A stretch of DNA of 64,000 nt. It comes from JAWWOW01 sp033851265 (lineage in GTDB: Bacteria > Actinomycetota > Actinomycetes > JAWWOW01). Under the pieces are notes generated by a model that was not told the origin of the DNA, made no database searches, and saw nothing but the letters and a program-made list of their open reading frames with translations. Of this stretch, positions 1 through 11,706 are shown in pieces (the first letter of the stretch is position 1; the number at the start of each line of letters is the position of its first letter). The stretch lies in contig JAWWOW010000007.1 of the NCBI GenBank assembly GCA_033851265.1, positions 62,001 to 126,000 of the forward strand, in the 5' to 3' direction. Both the position numbers and the translations under genes were made by a program.

Positions 1-664
1 CCGGTGTACCGATCTTGTCCAGTCGCTTGTCGACCTCGCTGTCGACGCGGGAGACGAAGAACGATGCGACCGAGCCGATGGTCGACAGCTCATGGCCGGC
101 CGCTTGGGCGCGTTCCATGCCCTCGAAGAATGCGTCGATGACCTCGGCGTACCGCTGCAAGCCGAAGATCAGCGTCACGTTGACGCTGATGCCCTCGGCC
201 AACGACTGGCTGATCGAGGGCAGGCTGGGCAGGGTCGCCGGAATCTTGATGAAGATGTTGGGTCGGTCGACCAGCCACCACAGTCCACGTGCCTCGGCTG
301 TCGTCTTCTCCGTCTCGTACGCCAATCGGGGGTCGACCTCGATCGACACTCGGCCGTCGACCGTGGCGGTCGCGTCGTAGACGGGCCGCAGGATCTCGGC
401 GGCCCACCGAACGTCGAATCCGGTCAGCATCCGCAGTGCCTCGTCGACACTGACGCCGCGTACGGCGAGGTCGTGGATCTGCGGATCGTACGAGTCGCTC
501 TCGCTGATCGCCTTCTGGAAGATGCTCGGGTTTGTCGTGATGCCGACAACATGGCGGTCACGGATGAGGTCGCCGAGGTTGCCGGTGCGGAGTCGGTCGC
601 GGCTGAGGTCATCGAGCCAGACCGAGACGCCGGCTTCCGAGAGCTGGGCCAGGGGGTCGGACAT
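1..664 (-). CDS. tal: transaldolase, C-terminus cut by window edge
   Basis: Transaldolase of the non-oxidative pentose phosphate pathway: moves a three-carbon ketol unit from sedoheptulose 7-phosphate to glyceraldehyde 3-phosphate in the cytosol. The visible 221 residues carry the N-terminal signature GITTNPSIF (41-49) and FIKIPAT (138-144), where Lys140 is the expected Schiff-base lysine. Actinobacterial enzymes run about 370 residues, so roughly the last 150 lie beyond position 1. The ATG is preceded by AGGAG at a four-base spacing and lies 10 bases after the transketolase stop, so tkt-tal is one transcription unit on the minus strand, the common actinobacterial arrangement. Confidence 0.95.
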   Translation of the reverse strand, partial: MSDPLAQLSEAGVSVWLDDLSRDRLRTGNLGDLIRDRHVVGITTNPSIFQKAISESDSYDPQIHDLAVRGVSVDEALRMLTGFDVRWAAEILRPVYDATATVDGRVSIEVDPRLAYETEKTTAEARGLWWLVDRPNIFIKIPATLPSLPSISQSLAEGISVNVTLIFGLQRYAEVIDAFFEGMERAQAAGHELSTIGSVASFFVSRVDSEVDKRLDKIGTP

Positions 665-674
665 GTTGCTCCTG

Positions 675-2774
<2,100 letters not shown>

Positions 2775-2871
2775 AGTCCGGCGCTCCTCTCGCGGCGGGT
2801 TCGCGATCATCGGGAGCGTACCCCCGGGTGGCGCGGCTACCGGGGGCCAGACCACTAGAGTTACAGGCGCT

Positions 2872-3801
2872 GTGACGACCCTCTCTAGCAGCGCTCCGGC
2901 GCTGGACTCCCGCGTGCCGGTACGCCGGTCCGCCGGTGTTGTCGTTCGGGGACTGGTCGCCCTGACCAAGCCCCGGATCATCGAACTCCTGTTGGTGACG
3001 ACGGTGCCGACGATGCTGCTGGCGGAACGCGGCGTCCCGGGAGTCGGCCTGCTTGTCGTCACTCTCGTCGGAGGCACGCTCGCTGCCGGCAGTGCGAACA
3101 CGCTGAACTGCTACCTGGACCGTGACATCGACGTTGTCATGCATCGGACCGAGCGTCGTCCGCTCGTGACCGCGACGATCCGGCCGGGCGAGGCGCTGGT
3201 CTCGGGCGTGGCCCTCGCCGTGGTCTCGACGTTGCTGCTCGGGTTCGCGACCAACTGGCTGACGGCCGGCTTGGCGCTCGCGGCGATCTCCTTCTACGTG
3301 TTCGGCTACACGCTGGGGCTCAAGCGGCATACGCCGCAGAACATCGTCTGGGGCGGCGCCGCGGGCTGCATGCCGGTGCTCATCGGTTGGGCCGCGGTGA
3401 CCGGTCGGCTCTCGTGGGCCCCGCTGGTGTTGTTCGCGGTCATCTTCTTCTGGACGCCGCCGCACTTCTGGGCGCTCGCCATGCGGTTCAAAGACGACTA
3501 CGCGGCCGCAGGTGTTCCGATGCTGCCGGTTGTCGCCGAGGAACGAGTCGTGGCCTGGCGGATCGTGCTCTACAGCTACCTCATGGTCGGCGCGTCACTG
3601 CTCTTGTGGCCGGTGGCCTCGACGGGCTGGGTCTACCCGGTGCTGGCCGGCGCGTGCGGCGTCGTGTTCCTCGCTGAGGCGCACCGACTACATCTCGCGG
3701 CTCGTCGGGGCAGCGGCGTACATCCGATGCGCCTGTTCCGGCTGTCGATCAGCTACCTGACCGTGGTCTTCGGTGCGGTGGCTGTCGCGGCCTTGATCTA
3801 G
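2872..3801 (+). CDS. ctaB: protoheme IX farnesyltransferase (heme O synthase)
   Basis: UbiA-family prenyltransferase that adds farnesyl to heme b, giving heme O for aa3-type cytochrome oxidase. 309 residues with about nine hydrophobic segments. The first Asp-rich motif is N79-x3-D83-x3-D87 within LNCYLDRDID; a second polar loop reads YTLGLKRHTPQN. The open frame begins at 2647 but overlaps tkt antisense; GTG 2872 places ALTKPRIIELLLVTT at the usual distance from the N-terminus. TAGAGT (2856-2861) ten bases upstream could be the -10 box of a short-leader or leaderless transcript. The gene ends on a CTAG shared with the convergent NYN-like gene. Its functional partner ctaA is 350 bases away on the other strand. 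Confidence 0.95.
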   Translation: MTTLSSSAPALDSRVPVRRSAGVVVRGLVALTKPRIIELLLVTTVPTMLLAERGVPGVGLLVVTLVGGTLAAGSANTLNCYLDRDIDVVMHRTERRPLVTATIRPGEALVSGVALAVVSTLLLGFATNWLTAGLALAAISFYVFGYTLGLKRHTPQNIVWGGAAGCMPVLIGWAAVTGRLSWAPLVLFAVIFFWTPPHFWALAMRFKDDYAAAGVPMLPVVAEERVVAWRIVLYSYLMVGASLLLWPVASTGWVYPVLAGACGVVFLAEAHRLHLAARRGSGVHPMRLFRLSISYLTVVFGAVAVAALI

Positions 3802-4157
3802 ATCCGCTCGTAGAGCCAGGACGGCCCGACGCTGCGGCCGCCCACCCGGCGGACGCGCTCGCGTAGCTCTCGGTCGGCGGTCACCGCGACGACAGGCTCC
3901 TCGGCTTCCGCCGCCAACGCGGCGATCGCGTCGTCCCCACTGCCCGATGCGTGCAGGACTCGGACACCATCGACACTGCTCTCCTCAGCACCCTTGCGGG
4001 CAGCGCCTTCCAGGACGACGACGACCGGAGGTTCGAGTTGACCGGCGGCGGCGGCGACTCGGATTTGCTCGACGAACTTCTGTGCCGCACCTGCCCGGTC
4101 ACGCCACCAACCGGTCGGCCGTGAGCCGATGACGTTGGCGGCGTCAACGATGATCAA
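3798..4157 (-). CDS. small NYN/PIN-like nuclease-fold protein
   Basis: 119-residue protein starting LIIVDAANVIGSRPTGWW and containing VVVVLEG, GDDAIAAL and VVAVTADRELRERVR. This layout (Asp in the first beta strand, a GxGDD-like acidic pair, then a TADRELR segment) is that of NYN/PIN-fold ribonuclease-like domains; the fold assignment is inference from motif order. No ATG or GTG is available in a sensible place. TTG at 4157 overlaps the ctaA stop (TTGA), giving translational coupling, so I prefer it. The gene ends tail-to-tail with ctaB on a shared CTAG. A role in RNA turnover is possible; nothing visible ties it to heme synthesis beyond position. Confidence 0.75.
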   Translation of the reverse strand: MIIVDAANVIGSRPTGWWRDRAGAAQKFVEQIRVAAAAGQLEPPVVVVLEGAARKGAEESSVDGVRVLHASGSGDDAIAALAAEAEEPVVAVTADRELRERVRRVGGRSVGPSWLYERI

Positions 4158-5080
4158 ACCGTCGCATCCACTGCGGTAGCCGATGGCGAGAACGCCGGTT
4201 GACTGACAAGCGACGCGGGCATTCGAGTGGCGAGGTCCAGGCGTACGGCGGCCAACCAGAACAGTGTCGCGCCGAGGATGTGCACTTCGACGAGCGCGGC
4301 CGGCAGGTGCAGGGCGTACTGCGTGAACCCGACGGTGACCTGCGCGAGCATCACCGCCACTATCGCGGTGTAGTGACGGCGCATTGATCCCCACGCGCCC
4401 GTTGCCGCGATGAGCAGGCCGAGGGCCAGCGTCAACCCGACGATCAGCATGACGGCGTCCGAGTGTGCTTGCGTCACATTGCGTAGGTCGAAGCCGAATC
4501 GCGCAGCGTGTTTCTCATCGCCCGAGTGCGGTCCTGTGCCGGTGACGATCGTGCCGAGGACGAGCACGCCGGCGGCGACAGCTACCACCGCTGACGTCAG
4601 CACCCGCACCTCGCGACGTACGACGCGACGCCGGACACCGTCGACCTGACCGCTGCGCCAGTGCAGCACGGCGGCATCGAGCACGAGCACCATCGACAGC
4701 AGGAAGTGCGCCATGACCAGCGGCGGTTTCAGGTCGTAGTAGACCGTGATGCCGCCCAGCACGACCTGGCCGAGGACGCCACCCACGAGGCCGGCCGACA
4801 GCCAGGTCAGGTCCCGCCGCCGCGGCGTACGGAGCAATGCGGCGATCACGGCGAGCAGCGAAACGATGACGACGACCACGCTGACCAGCCGGTTGCCGTA
4901 CTCGATCCACTGGTGGTAGCCGAGTTTGGGGACCACTTGGCCGGGCTCGCAGTTGGGCCAGTCCGAGCAGCCCAGCCCCGAGCCGGTCACGCGCACCGCG
5001 CCGCCCGTGACGACGATGCCGCACATCGCCACCAACGCGACGAGCGCGATGGCGCGGAAGCGGTCCGGCGTGATCTTCAT
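4154..5080 (-). CDS. ctaA: heme A synthase
   Basis: COX15/CtaA-type heme A synthase, an eight-helix membrane enzyme that oxidises the C8 methyl of heme O to heme A. 308 residues. The first extracellular loop carries Cys38 and Cys44 (GCSDWPNC), the redox pair of the Bacillus and actinobacterial CtaA type. HQWIEYGNR (His56, Glu60) is the conserved heme-ligand/catalytic segment in the second helix. A later MAHFLLSM and a VEVHILGA segment provide further heme-ligand histidines. Its stop overlaps the TTG start of the NYN-like gene. It is divergent from the beta-propeller gene with a 113-base gap. Confidence 0.95.
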   Translation of the reverse strand: MKITPDRFRAIALVALVAMCGIVVTGGAVRVTGSGLGCSDWPNCEPGQVVPKLGYHQWIEYGNRLVSVVVVIVSLLAVIAALLRTPRRRDLTWLSAGLVGGVLGQVVLGGITVYYDLKPPLVMAHFLLSMVLVLDAAVLHWRSGQVDGVRRRVVRREVRVLTSAVVAVAAGVLVLGTIVTGTGPHSGDEKHAARFGFDLRNVTQAHSDAVMLIVGLTLALGLLIAATGAWGSMRRHYTAIVAVMLAQVTVGFTQYALHLPAALVEVHILGATLFWLAAVRLDLATRMPASLVSQPAFSPSATAVDATV

Positions 5081-5193
5081 GGGGGGAGCCAGTCTCTCAC
5101 CGGCAGGTAGCCAGCTTTTCGGGTCGTCGACACAACCGAATGCGGCCGTGGCGCGTCCAAGCCGTGAACGCGTCGGACGTCTGGGAGGTCGGC

Positions 5194-7107
5194 ATGGCGG
5201 CTAACGACCGGGGGATAGGGCGTCGGGCCCTGCTGCTGAGCGGGGTGGTCGCGGTCGTCGTCGGTGGCGGTGCGGTCGTCGACGGGATGGTCGCCCGGCC
5301 CGCAGCAGCGGCGGCGTTGCCGGCCTTCGACAACTGCGCGCAGCTGCAGCAGTGGGTGGACCGCGCGGCGGCCAAGGAGAGCAGCTCCTACGCCGCCACC
5401 GAGGGCTTCGTTAACAGCGCGCCCGGCGTCGCCGTACCGACGGCCGGACGGGTCGCAACCACGACCGGTACCAGCGCCTCGGCGCTTGCGCCGCAGGCGT
5501 CTCCAGGCAAGGCAGCCGCCGACAACGCGGTCGGTAGCTCGGCGACCGGGACCAATGTGCAAGAGGCCGGCGTCGACGAGCCGGACCAGGTCAAGACCGA
5601 CGGTCGGCACATCGTCGGGATCACCCAAGGCCGCGGGCTCTGGATCGCTGAGCTGCACAACCACACACCTCGCGTCGTCGGTCGCCTTGCGCTTGACGGA
5701 GCTGCGAGTTCCCTGCTGCTCGCTGGTGATCGTGCGCTGGTGCTGACGTCGCAGCAGGGGATCGCGGTAGACAGCGGTGCAGGCATCTCTCCGGGAACCC
5801 CGGAGGGCACCACGTCGGGGTCCATTGCGCCACGCCCGCATGACGGTCGTAGCCGTCTCGTCATCATCGATCTCGCTGATGCGCGAGCACCGCGCGTAGT
5901 GGCGAGCCAGGACGTGACCGGCTCGGTGCTGACCGCGCGCCAGGTCGGCAGCGTCGCGTGGGTCGTCAGTGAGTCGCAGCCGGCGAGCCGCAAGCGCATC
6001 GAGCCGCCGTCCGGATCGCTGCTCCCGAAGCGCACGGTGCGCGACAGCAGTGGCGCTGTAGTAACTGACGACACGGTGATGTCCTGTTCCGCGGTGCGTC
6101 ACCCAACGACGTTGTCGGGATCGCAGTTGTTGACCGTCCAGCCTGTTGACATCACTGCCAGCTCGCCCTTCACGAAGGGTCGTTCGGCGGGGGTCGTAGC
6201 CAGCGGGGGCATCGTCTACGCATCGGCCAATCGTTTATACGTCGCGACGACCACGTGGGGCTCGGCGGCGAACACCCAGATCCACGCGTTCAACATCAGC
6301 GACGGCAAGCAGGCGAAGTACGCCGGATCCGGTTCGGTGACCGGGACCCTGTTGTCACAGTGGTCGATGAGTGAGCAGAACGGTTTCCTGCGCGTCGCCA
6401 GCACCCGAGGCTCCGTCGTACCACCTCCCGGTGAAGGTGATGCGCCGGCCCGAGCGGACACGAGTGAGTCGTTGGTCACGATCCTCGCGGAGCAGAGCTC
6501 GAAGTTGGTGCGCGTCGGACGGGTCGGTGGCTTGGGGCGGGGCGAGCGAGTGTTCGCCGTGCGCTGGCTCGGCAACCTCGCTGCGGTCGTGACGTTCCGG
6601 CAGACGGATCCGTTGTATCTGTTGGATGTGACGAAGCCGACGGCGCCGCGGCTGCTCGGCGAGTTGAAGATCACCGGCTATTCGGCGTACCTGCACCCGG
6701 TGGGTGACGGCCTGTTGCTCGGGGTCGGTCACGAGGCCGACACGATGGGTCGCATCGAAAACGCAAAGGCAACGTTGTTCGACGTACGCGATCCCGCTCA
6801 TCCACGAAAGGTTGACTCGCTCGACCTGGGACGGGGATGGAGTGACGTCGAGGGCGACAGTCACGCCTTCACCTACCTGCCGTCCAAGCGGCTCGCCTTG
6901 TTGCCGCTGATGAGCGAGGACGGAAGCGTTGCGACGAGCATCGCCGTCACACCGTCGGGGGTCAGCGCCGCAGGGCGCCTCGTCGAGGGCGGCCAGGTCC
7001 AGCGGTTCGTTCCGGTCGGGGATGCCGTTGTCGCACTGGGCTTTGGTCGCCTGTCCGCGGTCGATCCGGTGTCGCTCGACGTACTCGGCGCTGCTTCCTT
7101 GCTCTAG
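5194..7107 (+). CDS. secreted beta-propeller domain protein
   Basis: 637-residue exported protein. The N-terminus GIGRRALLLSG followed by about 20 hydrophobic residues and ARPAAAAA looks like a twin-arginine or Sec signal peptide. The body contains VQEAGVDEPDQVKTDG and repeated blade-like segments (for example LLDVTKPTAPRLLGELKI and FDVRDPAHPRKVDSL), matching the secreted C-terminal beta-propeller family distantly related to WD-40. No catalytic residues are recognisable; such proteins are usually of unknown function. The frame is open from 5140; I chose ATG 5194, which has GGGAGGT four bases upstream and puts the RR motif near the N-terminus. A strong hairpin terminator follows at 7117. Confidence 0.85.
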   Translation: MAANDRGIGRRALLLSGVVAVVVGGGAVVDGMVARPAAAAALPAFDNCAQLQQWVDRAAAKESSSYAATEGFVNSAPGVAVPTAGRVATTTGTSASALAPQASPGKAAADNAVGSSATGTNVQEAGVDEPDQVKTDGRHIVGITQGRGLWIAELHNHTPRVVGRLALDGAASSLLLAGDRALVLTSQQGIAVDSGAGISPGTPEGTTSGSIAPRPHDGRSRLVIIDLADARAPRVVASQDVTGSVLTARQVGSVAWVVSESQPASRKRIEPPSGSLLPKRTVRDSSGAVVTDDTVMSCSAVRHPTTLSGSQLLTVQPVDITASSPFTKGRSAGVVASGGIVYASANRLYVATTTWGSAANTQIHAFNISDGKQAKYAGSGSVTGTLLSQWSMSEQNGFLRVASTRGSVVPPPGEGDAPARADTSESLVTILAEQSSKLVRVGRVGGLGRGERVFAVRWLGNLAAVVTFRQTDPLYLLDVTKPTAPRLLGELKITGYSAYLHPVGDGLLLGVGHEADTMGRIENAKATLFDVRDPAHPRKVDSLDLGRGWSDVEGDSHAFTYLPSKRLALLPLMSEDGSVATSIAVTPSGVSAAGRLVEGGQVQRFVPVGDAVVALGFGRLSAVDPVSLDVLGAASLL

Positions 7108-7116
7108 ATGCCAAAA

Positions 7117-7152
7117 CACTCAGGGGACCGGACGAATCCGGCCCCCTGAGTG
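7117..7152. terminator. bidirectional hairpin terminator between convergent genes
   Basis: Perfect 10-base arms CACTCAGGGG (7117-7126) and CCCCTGAGTG (7143-7152) enclose a second five-base stem CCGGA/TCCGG with a CGAA loop, separated by one A-C mismatch. It lies between the ends of the beta-propeller gene and the minus-strand secreted protein gene, with short A-rich sequence on the left side (serving as a U-run for the minus strand), so it can end both transcripts. Confidence 0.85.
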
Positions 7153-7165
7153 GGGTGGGCTGCGG

Positions 7166-7693
7166 TCAGAGGTTGATCGAGTGGATGAAATCGAAGTCGA
7201 ACGTCGAAGCAGTGGAATTTTGGTCGCCCTCGCACACGGTCTTGCCGGTCAGAATGGCGCCGGCACCCCTGATGGGTTGCCCGGCCTCGCGGACCGTGAA
7301 CTCGGCGATGCGTGGGAACGTCGTCACGGGCAACTTCCAGATGAGGTCGAACTGGCGCTTCTTGGTCGTGCTGACGACACTCACCATGTTCAGGTGCACG
7401 TTGATGTTGAGCGCCGACGCGACCGGGAGGCCGCCGTTGCAGTTTCCGTCGCCGTTAGCGCTGCCGGTGCCGCTGAGAGCCATCAGGTAGGGCCCGAAGC
7501 CGTCGCCGGTCGAGCACCGCCCCAAGCCCTTGACCGTGATCACCACGTTGCCACCTGATTGCGTCACGAGTGTCCTGCCCACGGCATTGCAGAGGACGTT
7601 GTCGACGACCCCGGCAGATGCCGGTGGAGCTGTGAGCATCCCAGTCACAGCGATGGCGCCCGCGATTGCGGCAGTTGCGAGTCTGATGAGCAT
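7166..7693 (-). CDS. secreted protein of unknown function
   Basis: 175 residues with a clear Sec signal peptide (MLIRLATAAIAGAIAVTGML, cleavage likely after APPASA). The mature part is about 148 residues with four cysteines and a polar, beta-rich character (VVITVKGLG, NINVHLNMVSVVS). I do not recognise a family. The cysteine spacing suggests two disulfides in an extracellular protein. GGGGGTGGG lies just upstream of the ATG. It has its own transcription unit: 159 bases separate it from the ABC permease end, and a terminator hairpin lies downstream. Confidence 0.8.
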   Translation of the reverse strand: MLIRLATAAIAGAIAVTGMLTAPPASAGVVDNVLCNAVGRTLVTQSGGNVVITVKGLGRCSTGDGFGPYLMALSGTGSANGDGNCNGGLPVASALNINVHLNMVSVVSTTKKRQFDLIWKLPVTTFPRIAEFTVREAGQPIRGAGAILTGKTVCEGDQNSTASTFDFDFIHSINL

Positions 7694-7852
7694 GAACCCA
7701 CCCCCATGTTCCTAGCCGGCGACCCCCGCCGCCGACTTCCCCCTTGGGCCAGAACGGTCCCGTCTGCCCGATATTTCGGAACTTACGTGGTCTAGTCCCA
7801 ATGGTCCATATGGGTTTAGTCACATCACCCGTTCGGCGTGGCGACGCGTTCG

Positions 7853-8616
7853 TTACTCCCAGCGGAACGTCGCGGCGGCCGCCGTGAGCGCGGCCACTGC
7901 CCAGCCGGCGAGGACGAGCCAGTCGTGCGCGGACACGGTGCCGCCGTCGCGAAACACCGCTCGCAGGCCGTCGGACAGCGCGGTGATCGGCAGCTGCTCG
8001 GACATTCGCCGGACGCCGTCCGGGAACTTCGAGAGCGGAAACACGACGCCACCGATGCCGAGGAGCAGTACGTAGACGAGGTTGGCCCCGGCGAGCGTTG
8101 CTTCCGCGCGCAGGGTGCCAGCGATGAGCAGGCCCAGCCCGCTGAAGGCGACGGTCCCGAGCAATAGCAGCACCAGGACAGGCAGGGGATTGCCATGCGG
8201 ATGCCAGTCGAGCGCGAAGCCGACGGCGACGACCAGGCCGATCTGCACCATCTCGATGGCGAAGACCGCGAGTGTCTTGGCGAGCAACAGCACCGACCGA
8301 GGTAACGCTGTCGCGCCGAGCCGCTTGAGGACGCCGTACTGCCGCTCGAACCCGGTGCTGATGGCTTGTCCGGTGAACGCTGTCGACATCACGGACAGCG
8401 CGATGATCCCGGGCACGAGGAAGTCGATGCGTCGTCCTTCGTCGACGTCGACCACCGACGTCTGCGAGAACGCGACGAGGAGCAGGAGGGGGATGACAGC
8501 CAGCAACAGGAATGACTCGCCGCGTCGGAGCAGGAGGCGAAGCTCGACAACCGTCTGTGCGGCGAGCATCCGCGCGATCGGGGCCGCGCCGGGTGCGGGC
8601 GTGAGGTCGAGGGTCG

Positions 8617-8620
<4 letters not shown>
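7853..8620 (-). CDS. ABC-2 type transporter permease
   Basis: Membrane subunit of an ABC-2 exporter, 255 residues, six predicted hydrophobic helices, with the family-typical FLVPGIIALSVMSTAF and GLLIAGTLRAEATLAGANLVY segments. It pairs with the upstream ATPase: ATG 8620 overlaps that gene's stop (ATGA). In M. tuberculosis a comparable ABC pair lies between ctaA and sufR, so this is backbone gene content. The substrate is unknown; drug or lipid export is the usual guess for this class. Confidence 0.9.
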
Positions 8621-9519
<899 letters not shown>

Positions 9520-9581
9520 GCCCGCGAGTGTAGGTAGGTGCCCCTGAAGCGCTCGGCGCCCACAGCCGGGAACCCCCCTGT

Positions 9582-9610
9582 TTGTTCCTGTCGGGTATTT
9601 AGGGGACAAT
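9582..9610 (+). promoter_or_regulatory. sufR promoter with overlapping dyad
   Basis: TTGTTC (9582-9587) and GACAAT (9605-9610) are spaced by 17 bases and the -10 element ends six bases before the GTG of sufR, the geometry of a leaderless promoter. TTGTTCC (9582-9588) and GGGACAA (9603-9609) form an inverted repeat (six of seven pairs) covering both elements. A repressor bound there would block transcription; SufR autoregulation is the obvious candidate, by inference. Confidence 0.5.
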
Positions 9611-9616
9611 GGCGTT

Positions 9617-10297
9617 GTGAAAAAGAATGCCGTCAGCCCCCTGCTGGACCGGCGTACCCGAGAGCGGGTGGCCGCGCTCCTGCTCGAGCGTGGCCCGCAG
9701 ACCGCGGCCGCGCTCTCCGAGGAGCTCGGACTGACCGCTGCAGGGGTTCGCCGGCACCTCGACGCCATGCTCGAGGACGGCACGATCACGGCTGCAGAAC
9801 AGCGGATCTACGGGCCACGGGGCCGGGGTCGTCCGGCCAAGGTGTTCGCCCTGTCCGCGGCCGGCCATGCCGCTGGGCCGCTGGCCTACGACGACGTCGC
9901 TGTCGATGCACTCCGGTTCATTGCCGAGACGGCGGGCGAGGAAGCGGTCGAGGCATTCGCGCGTCGTCGCGTGGCCGAGCTCGAGGAGAAGTACTACGCA
10001 CGGGTCGCGCACCTGCCGTTGGCAGATCGCCCGGCCGCGTTGGCTGAGGCGTTGTCGGAGGACGGCTTCGCGGCGACAACGCACGAAGGTGGTCTCGGCA
10101 TACAGCTGTGTCAGCATCACTGCCCGGTCCAGCACGTGGCCGAGGAGTTTCCGCAACTATGTGAGGCCGAGACCGAGGCGATCGGTCGTCTCGTTGGTGT
10201 ACATGTTCAGCGACTCGCCACCATCGCGCACGGCGATGGTGTTTGCACGACGCACATCCCCCTGACCGACGTTACGTCCGAGAGGACTTCACGATGA
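9617..10297 (+). CDS. sufR: SufR-type Fe-S-sensing transcriptional repressor
   Basis: 226-residue DeoR/ArsR-like winged-helix regulator. The helix-turn-helix lies at about 26-50 (QTAAALSEELGLTAAGVRRHLD) followed by a wing GPRGRGRPAKVFALS. The C-terminal half has cysteines at 165, 169, 182 and 210 with spacing x3, x12, x27, the pattern of actinobacterial SufR, which binds an Fe-S cluster and represses suf when cluster supply is adequate. GTG 9617 lies six bases after a GACAAT -10 box, so it may be leaderless. It overlaps sufB (ATGA) and therefore heads the suf operon. Confidence 0.93.
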   Translation: MKKNAVSPLLDRRTRERVAALLLERGPQTAAALSEELGLTAAGVRRHLDAMLEDGTITAAEQRIYGPRGRGRPAKVFALSAAGHAAGPLAYDDVAVDALRFIAETAGEEAVEAFARRRVAELEEKYYARVAHLPLADRPAALAEALSEDGFAATTHEGGLGIQLCQHHCPVQHVAEEFPQLCEAETEAIGRLVGVHVQRLATIAHGDGVCTTHIPLTDVTSERTSR

Positions 10298-11706
10298 CCA
10301 CCACTGAGCGTCCAGACCTCGCAGAGGCTGGTCGTTATGCCTTCGGTTGGGCCGACTCCGATGTTGCCGGCGAGTCAGCGCGGCGCGGCATCAACGAGGA
10401 CGTCGTTCGCGACATCTCGGCGAAGAAGAGCGAGCCGGAGTGGATGCTCAACCAGCGGCTCAAGGGTCTGAAGCTCTTTTTCAAGAAGCCGATGCCGACC
10501 TGGGGCGCGGACCTGTCCGCTATCGACTTCGACAACATCAAGTACTTCGTGCGCTCGACAGAGGCGCAGGCGGAGTCGTGGGAAGACCTGCCCGACGACA
10601 TCAAGAACACCTACGACAAGCTCGGAATCCCGGAGGCGGAGAAGCAGCGCCTCGTGGCCGGCGTGGCGGCGCAGTACGAATCCGAGGTTGTTTACCACAA
10701 GATTCGTGAGGACCTCGAGGAGCAAGGCGTTCTCTTCCTCGACACCGACACCGGACTTCGCGAGCAAGAGGACCTTTTCAAGGAGTACTTCGGGTCGGTC
10801 ATTCCCGCCGGCGATAACAAGTTCTCCGCGCTGAACACCGCTACGTGGTCTGGTGGCTCGTTCATCTACGTGCCGAAGGGCGTGCACGTCGATATCCCGT
10901 TGCAGGCCTACTTCCGCATCAACACCGAGAACATGGGCCAGTTCGAGCGGACGCTGATCATCGCCGATGAGGACTCGTATGTGCACTACGTAGAAGGCTG
11001 CACAGCTCCCATTTACTCGTCGGACTCATTGCACTCGGCGGTCGTTGAGATCGTCGTCAAGAAGAACGCGCGCGTTCGTTACACGACGATTCAGAACTGG
11101 TCGAACAACGTCTACAACCTCGTGACCAAGCGTGCCGCTGTGCAAGCCGGCGGCACGATGGAATGGATCGACGGGAACCTAGGCAGCAAGGTGACGATGA
11201 AGTACCCAGCTGTTTGGTTGCTCGGTGAGCACGCCAAGGGCGAGACACTTTCGGTGGCCATGGCCGGTGCGGGTCAGCACCAGGACGCCGGCTCGAAGAT
11301 GGTGCACGCGGCTCCTAACACGAGCAGCAACATCATCAGCAAGTCAGTCGCGCGTGGCGGCGGACGCACGTCGTACCGCGGGCTTGTGCAGATCCAAGAG
11401 GGCGCCCACGGCTCCCGTTCGACGGTGAAATGCGACGCGTTGCTCATCGACGACCAGAGCCGCAGCGACACCTATCCCTATGTCGACGTCCGCGAGGACG
11501 ACGTGTCGATGGGACACGAGGCCAGCGTCAGCAAGGTCAGTGATGACCAGCTCTTCTACCTGATGAGCCGGGGCATGACCGAGGACGAAGCGATGGCGAT
11601 GATCGTGCGCGGCTTCGTCGAGCCGATCGCGCGTGAGCTGCCGATGGAGTACGCCCTCGAGCTCAACCGCCTCATCGAGCTGCAAATGGAGGGCTCGGTC
11701 GGTTGA
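10294..11706 (+). CDS. sufB: Fe-S cluster assembly scaffold SufB
   Basis: 470 residues. SufB forms the SufBC2D scaffold on which clusters are built. Recognisable family segments include SGGSFIYVPKGVHVDIPLQ, YVHYVEGCTAPIYSSDSLH (with the conserved Cys) and QEGAHGSRSTVKCDALLIDD; the C-terminus has SRGMTEDEAMAMIVRGF. The frame opens at 10243; ATG 10294 is preferred for AGAGGA eight bases upstream and the overlap with the sufR stop. The gene is continuous with no intein; some mycobacterial SufB proteins carry one. Confidence 0.97.
   Translation: MTTTERPDLAEAGRYAFGWADSDVAGESARRGINEDVVRDISAKKSEPEWMLNQRLKGLKLFFKKPMPTWGADLSAIDFDNIKYFVRSTEAQAESWEDLPDDIKNTYDKLGIPEAEKQRLVAGVAAQYESEVVYHKIREDLEEQGVLFLDTDTGLREQEDLFKEYFGSVIPAGDNKFSALNTATWSGGSFIYVPKGVHVDIPLQAYFRINTENMGQFERTLIIADEDSYVHYVEGCTAPIYSSDSLHSAVVEIVVKKNARVRYTTIQNWSNNVYNLVTKRAAVQAGGTMEWIDGNLGSKVTMKYPAVWLLGEHAKGETLSVAMAGAGQHQDAGSKMVHAAPNTSSNIISKSVARGGGRTSYRGLVQIQEGAHGSRSTVKCDALLIDDQSRSDTYPYVDVREDDVSMGHEASVSKVSDDQLFYLMSRGMTEDEAMAMIVRGFVEPIARELPMEYALELNRLIELQMEGSVG

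Noticed and set aside
10294..11706. Intein in SufB
   Set aside because: The reading frame is 470 residues and continuous with family-typical motifs; no inserted splicing domain is present.
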